Source: Eutrophocola sp965662685 (GTDB taxonomy: Bacteria > Pseudomonadota > Gammaproteobacteria > Pseudomonadales > Pseudohongiellaceae). Taken from it: a stretch of DNA of 40,067 nt. The position numbers were made by a program, and so were the translations under genes. The DNA is taken from NCBI GenBank assembly GCA_965662685.1, contig CBFIIQ010000031.1, forward strand, positions 1 to 40,067. The letters are read 5' to 3'. The notes under the pieces are model-generated. The model was not told the DNA's origin. It worked only from the letters and a program-made list of their open reading frames with translations, and did not search any database. Shown piece by piece: positions 34,685-40,067 of the stretch; within the stretch, counting starts at the first letter, position 1; each line of letters starts with the position of its first letter.

Positions 34685-36157
34685 TTATACTGTTGCTTCG
34701 TGCTGAATAAGTAGTTGATTGGGCTGCAGGTTTTTGGCCAGTGCCCGGTATTCCTGACAATGTTTGAGTAATGGGATATTTTTCCCCGGATTCAGCAGAT
34801 TGTCAGGATCCAGCGCTGCTTTAATGCCATGAAACTGGCTGATTTCGTCATCATTGAACTGCAGCGGCATTTGACGGATTTTTTCCAGGCCGACGCCATG
34901 CTCGCCGGTGATCGTGCCCCCCACCTCAATGCATTTCTCCAGTATTTTTGCGCCCATCGCTTCAACGCTTTCCAGTTGTCCGGGCTGGTTGGCATCAAAC
35001 AGAATCAGAGGATGCAGGTTGCCATCACCAGCATGGAAAACATTGGCTACCGGAAAACCATAGTCTTCAGATAAAGCATGGATATAGCCAAGCACCTCGG
35101 CCAGGGACTTACGGGGAATAGTGCCATCCATACAGTAATAATCTGGGGATAGACGGCCCACGGCAGGAAACGCACTTTTGCGGCCTTTCCAGAACAGGGC
35201 TTTTTCAGCATCTGTTTTGGCGATTTTCACCGAGGTAACGCCTGAATCCTGCAGTACTTTGCGGGTGCTTTGCAGCTGTTCGCTGACATTGACCGGACTG
35301 CCATCGATTTCAATCAATAAAATAGCGGCTGCATCTCTTGGATAACCTGCATGAGCGTAATCCTCCGCAGCACGAATAGCATTGTTGTCCATCATTTCCA
35401 GGCCACCGGGAATCACTCCCTGGGCAATGATATTACTGACCGCCTGCCCTGCTTTTTCAATACTGTCGAATGCGGCAAGCATAACCTCAACCTGACTGGG
35501 CAGTGGCAGTAACTTCACTGTAATTTCAGTAACCACCATCAGCATGCCTTCAGAACCAATGATCAGGGGAAGTAAATTCAGTCCGGCATTATCGAGACCT
35601 CCATTGCCGATGGTGATTGGCTCACCAGTCATGGTAAATCCTGACACCTGGAGGACGTTGTGAACCGTAAGACCATACTTGAGGCAGTGCACACCACCAG
35701 CGTTTTCTGCAATATTGCCGCCTATGGAGCAGGCAATCTGTGACGATGGGTCTGGAGCATAAAACAGGCCAAATTCTTTCACGGCTTCAGAAATGGCGAG
35801 GTTTCTCACCCCGGGTTGAAGACGGGCTGTTTGTGTTGCGCTATTGATTTCAAGAATTTTACTCAGGCGCGTCATCACCAGAAGCACCCCTTCCGGGTCA
35901 GGTTTGGCCCCTGCCGAGAGTCCGGTTCCTGCGCCGCGGGTTACCAGTGGTATTTTCAGGCGATGACACAGACGAATAACCTCTTGCACCTCGGTTACTG
36001 ACCCTGGCAGTACCGCCACCATAGGCAAGGCTTTATATACAGAAAGACCGTCACATTCGAATGGCTTTAATTGTTCCTGCGTGGAAAGAATGAACTGGCT
36101 ATCCAGAATTTTCTTTAACGCAGAAAGTAATGCCTCACGAATAATTGGGTCAACCAC
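34685..36157 (-). CDS. glcD: Glycolate oxidase subunit GlcD (FAD-linked)
   Basis: GlcD is the catalytic flavin subunit that oxidises glycolate to glyoxylate. The 490-residue PCMH-type flavoprotein has VLPGSVTEVQEVIRLCHR, TRGAGTGLSAGA (about 96-107), SIGGNIAENAGGVHCLKYG and, near the end, FHAGDGNLHP and TGEHGVGLEK, all of the GlcD family. The start is GTG at 36157, overlapping the pdxJ stop by 8 bases, so translation is probably coupled. Confidence 0.95.
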   Translation of the reverse strand: MVDPIIREALLSALKKILDSQFILSTQEQLKPFECDGLSVYKALPMVAVLPGSVTEVQEVIRLCHRLKIPLVTRGAGTGLSAGAKPDPEGVLLVMTRLSKILEINSATQTARLQPGVRNLAISEAVKEFGLFYAPDPSSQIACSIGGNIAENAGGVHCLKYGLTVHNVLQVSGFTMTGEPITIGNGGLDNAGLNLLPLIIGSEGMLMVVTEITVKLLPLPSQVEVMLAAFDSIEKAGQAVSNIIAQGVIPGGLEMMDNNAIRAAEDYAHAGYPRDAAAILLIEIDGSPVNVSEQLQSTRKVLQDSGVTSVKIAKTDAEKALFWKGRKSAFPAVGRLSPDYYCMDGTIPRKSLAEVLGYIHALSEDYGFPVANVFHAGDGNLHPLILFDANQPGQLESVEAMGAKILEKCIEVGGTITGEHGVGLEKIRQMPLQFNDDEISQFHGIKAALDPDNLLNPGKNIPLLKHCQEYRALAKNLQPNQLLIQHEATV

Positions 36158-36878
36158 GGCAGATATCCAGGTAGCGTTGTATGGTATCGCTCATGCCGTA
36201 TTCAATACATTCGACGGTAAGGGCATGGCCGATGGAGACTTCAAGAATATTGGGGATACTGAGAAAGTCTGGCAAATTATTCAGGTCGAGATCATGGCCT
36301 GCATTCACCCCTATACCAAGTTCACTGGCAAGCTCTGAGACCTGCCGGTATCCTTCAAGCACCTGTGACTGGTTGTCTTTGCCCCAGGCCTGGGCATAGG
36401 ACTCGGTATACAGTTCAATACGCCTGGTGCCTGAGCGTGCAGCCAGTGCCAGCTGCTTGCTATCCGGGTCAAGGAAAGCGGCTGAGCGCACACCCCAGTC
36501 ATTGATTTGCGTGATAACGGGTGTAATAACCCCGGCTTGTTGATGAAAATCCCAGCCATGGTCCGAGGTTAGCTGGTTAACAGCATCGGGTACCAGCGTA
36601 CATTGATGCGGTCGAACTTCTTCAATTAATGCCAGGAACACCTCGTCAGGATAACCTTCAATATTCAGTTCAACCTGTGGATGGTCTGTCAAAAACGCTT
36701 TCAGATCCCTGGCATCAGCATATTTAATATGGCGTTCATCGGGGCGAGGATGAATTGTTATTCCCTGCACGCCAAGCGCAATAAATTTACCTGCAAAATC
36801 TATAACAGAAGGATAATTTCTGCCTCGAGAATTTCTTAACAGGGCGATCTTGTTCAGATTGACACTTAAATCAGTCAT
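36150..36878 (-). CDS. pdxJ: Pyridoxine 5'-phosphate synthase
   Basis: PdxJ condenses 1-deoxyxylulose 5-phosphate with 3-amino-2-oxopropyl phosphate to make PNP, the precursor of PLP. The 242-residue TIM-barrel protein begins MTDLSVNLNKIALLRNSRG and has the loops TIHPRPDERHIKYAD, VELNIEGYPDEVF and VNAGHDLDLNNL, with active-site His and Glu residues in place. It is normally near recO/era/acpS; here it heads the glycolate oxidase operon and overlaps glcD. Confidence 0.95.
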   Translation of the reverse strand: MTDLSVNLNKIALLRNSRGRNYPSVIDFAGKFIALGVQGITIHPRPDERHIKYADARDLKAFLTDHPQVELNIEGYPDEVFLALIEEVRPHQCTLVPDAVNQLTSDHGWDFHQQAGVITPVITQINDWGVRSAAFLDPDSKQLALAARSGTRRIELYTESYAQAWGKDNQSQVLEGYRQVSELASELGIGVNAGHDLDLNNLPDFLSIPNILEVSIGHALTVECIEYGMSDTIQRYLDICRG

Positions 36879-36969
36879 AACTACATAAGATTAAACGATT
36901 GAAGGTTGCACAACCTGATTCGTTATTACCAGGCTGGAGCTTGGGATACGGAATGATTCAGAATACGGA

Positions 36970-37386
36970 TTATATCTGGATTGGCGGCCTGTTACCTTTT
37001 TTTCGTAACCAATTCACCGATTGCAGTATGGATTTATGCTGCACAAACCAGCGTTGTAGTTTGTATTTGCCCGGAAAATCGATCAGGACTATTCCCAGCA
37101 GCATGGTTAGCAGACCCTGGCCGGGTAATACCAGCAAGGTAACCCCAATTAGCAGAAAGAAAGCGCCAGCAAGATTTTTTAAAATCAACAGGATGATTTT
37201 AAATATCGGATGATGCATTTCATTGAGCAGAGGTTGTCTTTTTTCCTCAATAAAATAATCTTCGGGAATTTGCAGAATGAGCCAGGGAATGACTGTAAGG
37301 GTGATAATAAAAAATAAAACAGAGATGACCCCGAGAATCAGCAGGAGTGATTCGTTAGCCAGCACGGAGTTTAAAAAATCTATCAT
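36970..37386 (-). CDS. PGPGW-type small membrane protein
   Basis: The 138-residue protein has membrane segments at about 14-37 and 63-98 and the signature LLVLPGQGLLTMLLGIVLIDFPGKY, which fits the PGPGW family of putative inner-membrane proteins. A positively charged tail follows. The function of this family is not known to me. It is a single gene, divergent from the YjdF-like gene. Confidence 0.8.
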   Translation of the reverse strand: MIDFLNSVLANESLLLILGVISVLFFIITLTVIPWLILQIPEDYFIEEKRQPLLNEMHHPIFKIILLILKNLAGAFFLLIGVTLLVLPGQGLLTMLLGIVLIDFPGKYKLQRWFVQHKSILQSVNWLRKKGNRPPIQI

Positions 37387-37540
37387 GGCTAAATTGTAGT
37401 CTTTTGCTCATGACAGTGCCAAAGTGTTTGTCTGCGCCAAGGCATGGAGCTGGCGCCTCCTTTGCTTGACTATTTTTCCGCTATTAACAATATATGAGCA
37501 TACTGATACCCTGCGCTTAAAACATGGATAATTTAATAAA

Positions 37541-38233
37541 ATGAATATTCTGAAAGCCAGATTCAATCCTGAAACCTTTGCCCAGTATATTCATCAAAGG
37601 CTATCAGTTTTTTTGAAGTTCAGTCTTTCTGTTGGTGCGCTGCTGATGTTCTTTCAAGCACGTTACCAGGCCATGGCTGAGATTTTACTTATCCTGTTTA
37701 TTACCTTTCTGCCGATACTTCTTGGTAAACGATTCGACGTCCGCATTCCCCATGGTTTTGAAACCCTGGCGGTTATTTTTCTTTATATGTCTCTTTTTCT
37801 TGGCGAAACCCAAAGCTATTACACCCGTTTCTGGTGGTGGGATCTGGTGCTACATAGTGGCTCTGCATTCCTGCTGGGAATTTTGGGTTTCCTGATGGTC
37901 TATGTCCTGAATGAAAGAAAGGATGTTGAGCTGGATATGAAACCCAAGTTCATAGCATTATTTGCCTTTATGTTTGCAGTAAGCATTGGCGCTCTTTGGG
38001 AAATATTTGAATACGGCATGGATCAGATGTTTGGCTTGAATATGCAGAAAAATGGATTGCAGGACACCATGTGGGATCTTATTGTTGATGTAGCTGGCGC
38101 CGCGTTTATTTCAATACTGGGTTGGGGATATATCAGTAACAGGAATCAGGAATCTTTTCTTGAACGATGGATTCGTGATTTTGTTGAGAAAAACCCGCGC
38201 CTGTTTAAAGAAGGCGAATCGAGAAATGAGTAA
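37541..38233 (+). CDS. YjdF-like (DUF2238) membrane protein
   Basis: The 230-residue protein has about six hydrophobic segments and matches the YjdF/DUF2238 pattern: FETLAVIFLYMSLFLGE, WWWDLVLHSGSAFLLGILGF, GALWEIFEYGMDQMFGLNMQ and GLQDTMWDLIVDVAGAAF. Conserved His, Asp and Glu residues within or next to the membrane hint at metal or proton handling, but no activity is established. It stands alone. Confidence 0.82.
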   Translation: MNILKARFNPETFAQYIHQRLSVFLKFSLSVGALLMFFQARYQAMAEILLILFITFLPILLGKRFDVRIPHGFETLAVIFLYMSLFLGETQSYYTRFWWWDLVLHSGSAFLLGILGFLMVYVLNERKDVELDMKPKFIALFAFMFAVSIGALWEIFEYGMDQMFGLNMQKNGLQDTMWDLIVDVAGAAFISILGWGYISNRNQESFLERWIRDFVEKNPRLFKEGESRNE

Positions 38234-38300
38234 AGTAAGGAAAAGTGGATAAAGGAGAGTAAAAGAAAATAAAGCCAATTAAAAAATAGTTAAAAATGAG

Positions 38301-38447
38301 TTAAATATTGTTGATTGTGAGCATGACGACATTAATCAGAATCATCACTACAAATACGCCCATCAGTAAAGGGTAGAAACTGGAACGCTTCCTTGCCTGG
38401 CCCGAAACCAGCTCCTTGCGTTTGACCATATATTCGTCTTCTTTCAT
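38301..38447 (-). CDS. Small single-pass membrane protein, 48 residues
   Basis: A short frame from ATG 38447 to TAA 38301. It has a charged N-terminus (MKEDEYMVKRKELVSGQARK) and one hydrophobic helix at about residues 25-46 (YPLLMGVFVVMILINVVML), the layout of many small membrane proteins. An in-frame ATG at 38459 would add four residues; the binding site is unclear for either. I do not recognise it, but the split between charged and hydrophobic parts makes a chance frame less likely. Confidence 0.55.
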   Translation of the reverse strand: MKEDEYMVKRKELVSGQARKRSSFYPLLMGVFVVMILINVVMLTINNI

Positions 38448-38722
38448 AGCTAAAAGCATACCCCGTTTTAGTAATGTTGTTAATCATTTATCAGGATAAT
38501 TGCGTGGGCATGCACATTTCTTCCCACTAAAGGTCCCCGTCTTGTCGCTACCCGGTTAAATTCAGATGCGTAAAATTATGGATGGGATGATATTTATAAA
38601 CTAAAGAGAGTTTCAAGAGAGTGCCGCGGCTACTTACGTCAGCAATGAATTTTATAATTCTGAAGATGTATCTTTACTCGATACTGGATGATCCAGATGA
38701 TTCTGGAACTAAATAACCTATA

Positions 38723-38742
38723 TGGTGCCCGGGGCCGGACTT
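38723..38742 (-). other. tRNA 3'-end fragment, probable attachment-site scar
   Basis: On the minus strand these 20 bases read as the end of a tRNA: part of the T loop (AAGT), T-stem strand CCGGC, acceptor strand CCCGGGC or similar, then ACCA. It resembles the 3' end of a tRNA-Leu. Bases upstream on that strand do not continue into a tRNA, so only the fragment is present, as expected when an element integrates at a tRNA gene and carries a copy of its 3' end. Confidence 0.6.
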
Positions 38743-38935
38743 AACAACATATTATTATCAATGACTTATGTATTTTTATGGCTTTTACCCACCTTAGTAC
38801 CCACCATAAAGCCAGCAAAAATTATAATTCAAGGCATCTTAGTAGGAATATTTAGACATCTTGAGCTGGCTGTATTCCTTGCCTTCCTCCTCTAAGTCAT
38901 TTATACAAGATGCCTCTGTAATAGTTACAGTATCT

Positions 38936-38960
38936 GCCTCTGTATATCAGAGGCTATTTT
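38936..38960 (+). terminator. Weak terminator-like hairpin
   Basis: GCCTCTG (38936-38942) pairs with CAGAGGC (38948-38954) across TATAT, followed by TATTTT. No gene clearly ends here. Confidence 0.4.
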
Positions 38961-39407
38961 GAAAAAAGGAGCTGATTTTGTTGTCTGCCCAGCGGCTGCT
39001 TTGGTTTGTTAGCGGAGACTGTTGAGACGCAGATGGGGCAAGTTAAGCGATCAGCTGCTTATCCACCACAGTCATCACCGCAGCCTCACGCTTTGCAGCC
39101 TGCGCTGCATTCTAGTCAAAGGGTGCAGAACGTTTTAATGTTTCCTTTGTGTGTTCGTCAGATTGCTTTCCCACTACTAAGCCTACCTTCTTCGGGTATG
39201 TATTTACCCTTCAAAAGTACTGAAGACCTTCGCTACATTTGTCCTATGAGCATGAAATTCTTTACAAATAGTCATAAAGTATCTATCGTCGTTTGATTAA
39301 GTATTACTATTATTTTTTACTTCTATTTTGACTCCGTATTCTCTTATACATAGTGTCCTTAGGTCAGGATTACATGTCTATTAGACTGCTGACACAAGGA
39401 CAAAAGC

Positions 39408-40067
39408 ATGTACTTATTTAAAACCCCTCTTAGCCGCAGGGAATCTTTTCTTCTTTTTAAGTTAACTCTGATTTTGCTTATGAGCGGCCTGCTGTTCTCA
39501 GGGCAGGCGTTTGCCGTAAGTGATGATGGTGGGTTGTTAGATTTTGATATTAATGGCAGCACCGCCACTGCCTCTATCATGGGTTTTACTCCCGGTACGA
39601 GTACTATCACCTTAACCATTCCTGCCACTGTCTCTACTGGGGGCAATACCTACAGCGTGACGAGTATTGGGGATTATGCTTTCAACGGTAAATCCCTGAC
39701 CTCCGTCACCATCCCCGACAGCGTGACGAGTATTGGGGATCGTGCTTTCGAGAGTAACAAACTGGAATCCGTGACCATTGGCAACAGCGTGACGAGTATT
39801 GAGGAATTTGCTTTCGCCGACAACAAACTGGCCTCCGTGATCATTGGCAACAGTGTGACGAGTATTGGGCTTGGTGCTTTCGAGAAAAACCAACTGACCT
39901 CCGTCACCATCCCCGACAGTGTGACGAGTATTGGGAGGTATGCTTTCGCTTTTAACTCCCTGACCTCAGTCACCATCCCCGACAGCGTGACGAGTATTGG
40001 GGAGGGTGCTTTCGGCCTTAACCAGCTGACCTCCGTCACCATCGGCAACAGCGTGACCAGTATTGGG
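39408..40067 (+). CDS. Secreted BspA-type leucine-rich-repeat protein, partial (3' end beyond the window)
   Basis: ATG 39408 with an ACAAGGA site 7 bases upstream opens a frame of 220 codons to the window edge. Residues 1-34 form a signal peptide (a basic start, then LLFKLTLILLMSGLLFSGQA and an Ala cleavage site). After a short unique region, 22-residue repeats begin at residue 83, each with the pattern SVTSIG-x2-AF-x4-L-x-SVTI-x2, the LRR_5/BspA type found in surface and secreted proteins that bind other proteins or cells. Six full repeats and part of a seventh are visible. The tail and any anchoring domain are out of view. Confidence 0.88.
   Translation, partial: MYLFKTPLSRRESFLLFKLTLILLMSGLLFSGQAFAVSDDGGLLDFDINGSTATASIMGFTPGTSTITLTIPATVSTGGNTYSVTSIGDYAFNGKSLTSVTIPDSVTSIGDRAFESNKLESVTIGNSVTSIEEFAFADNKLASVIIGNSVTSIGLGAFEKNQLTSVTIPDSVTSIGRYAFAFNSLTSVTIPDSVTSIGEGAFGLNQLTSVTIGNSVTSIG
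39654..40067 (+). repeat. 66-bp coding repeats, six full copies plus a partial
   Basis: AGCGTGACGAGTATTG or a close variant recurs at 39654, 39720, 39786, 39852, 39918, 39984 and 40050, exactly 66 bases apart. Differences cluster in the central codons that would face the variable surface, while the framework codons are nearly identical in DNA. This suggests recent expansion. Confidence 0.95.

Larger units (their letters stand above)
38460..39407. other. Gene-poor accessory stretch
   Basis: Nearly 950 bases without a convincing gene. It holds the tRNA 3'-end fragment at 38723-38742, a weak hairpin at 38936-38954, and a 96-codon frame (39006-39296) of unlikely composition. It precedes the leucine-rich-repeat gene and probably marks an insertion boundary. 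Confidence 0.6.

Noticed and set aside
39006..39296. A 96-codon plus-strand frame
   Set aside because: No binding site, Pro/Ser/His-rich composition, no recognisable domain; it lies in a gene-poor stretch and looks like chance.
39359..40048. Three overlapping minus-strand frames opposite the leucine-rich-repeat gene, with repeated peptide units
   Set aside because: They are antisense shadows of the 66-bp repeats. The plus frame has a signal peptide, a binding site and a recognised repeat type; the minus frames have none of these.
39654..40067. CRISPR-like regular spacing of repeats
   Set aside because: The 66-bp period is a multiple of three, the repeats stay in frame, and there are no unique spacers; it is a protein repeat.

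Overview
The window reads as an ordinary chromosome segment of a gammaproteobacterium, probably a marine or aquatic member of the Pseudomonas/Cellvibrio side of the class. This is inferred from gene content and order: rpmF-fabD-fabG-acpP-fabF-pabC-mltG-tmk-holB-pilZ, tRNA-Ser(UGA)-yccA-tusDCBE, a ThrH closely resembling the Pseudomonas protein as I recall it, an APS-reductase-type CysH beside CysB, and GlcDEF. No 16S gene or other decisive marker is present, so the genus is not claimed.

Layout. Positions 1-8500 (+) hold the end of a YceD-like gene, ribosomal protein L32, the fatty-acid synthesis cluster (plsX and fabH are absent from their usual place), then pabC, mltG, tmk, holB and pilZ. 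Positions 8620-12820 (-) hold an LhgO-like FAD oxidase, a periplasmic gamma-glutamyltransferase, an AlkB-type dioxygenase and an Arc-type repressor. Positions 13017-18903 (+) hold glutathione reductase, a small unknown gene on the other strand, a stand-alone tyrosine recombinase and the tail-specific protease Prc. Positions 19020-23674 hold tRNA-Ser, YccA, the TusDCBE sulfur relay, PabB and a NudL-type Nudix hydrolase. Positions 23669-28926 hold thrH and a sulfur block (cysH, cysB, a TauE/SafE exporter), then a 5'-nucleotidase and msrA. Positions 29190-32330 hold two consecutive membrane-anchored AAA-type ATPase genes, the least explained unit in the window. Positions 32331-36878 (-) form a pdxJ-glcD-glcE-glcF operon. 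Positions 36970-38459 hold small membrane proteins. From about 38.5 kb the sequence becomes accessory in character: nearly 1 kb without a convincing gene, a 20-bp tRNA 3'-end fragment that looks like an attachment-site scar, then the start of a secreted BspA-type leucine-rich-repeat protein that runs off the window.

How the genes work together. FabD, FabG, AcpP and FabF supply acyl chains; PabB and PabC supply p-aminobenzoate for folate; Tmk and HolB serve DNA replication. TusDCBE passes sulfur toward tRNA 2-thiouridine, and CysH/CysB/TauE handle sulfate reduction and sulfite export. GlcDEF oxidises glycolate to glyoxylate, and PdxJ makes the PLP precursor. Gor and MsrA handle thiol and methionine oxidation.

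The best leads are the paired ATPase genes (the second with a degenerate Walker B, a long acidic linker, a membrane segment and an NTF2/Cds6-like C-terminus), a thymidylate kinase whose P-loop lacks both hydroxyl residues after the lysine, the missing plsX/fabH, a perfect 16-bp palindrome after gor, the attachment-site scar, and a recurring habit of 9-15-bp tandem duplications at gene edges, one of which duplicates the msrA ribosome binding site.
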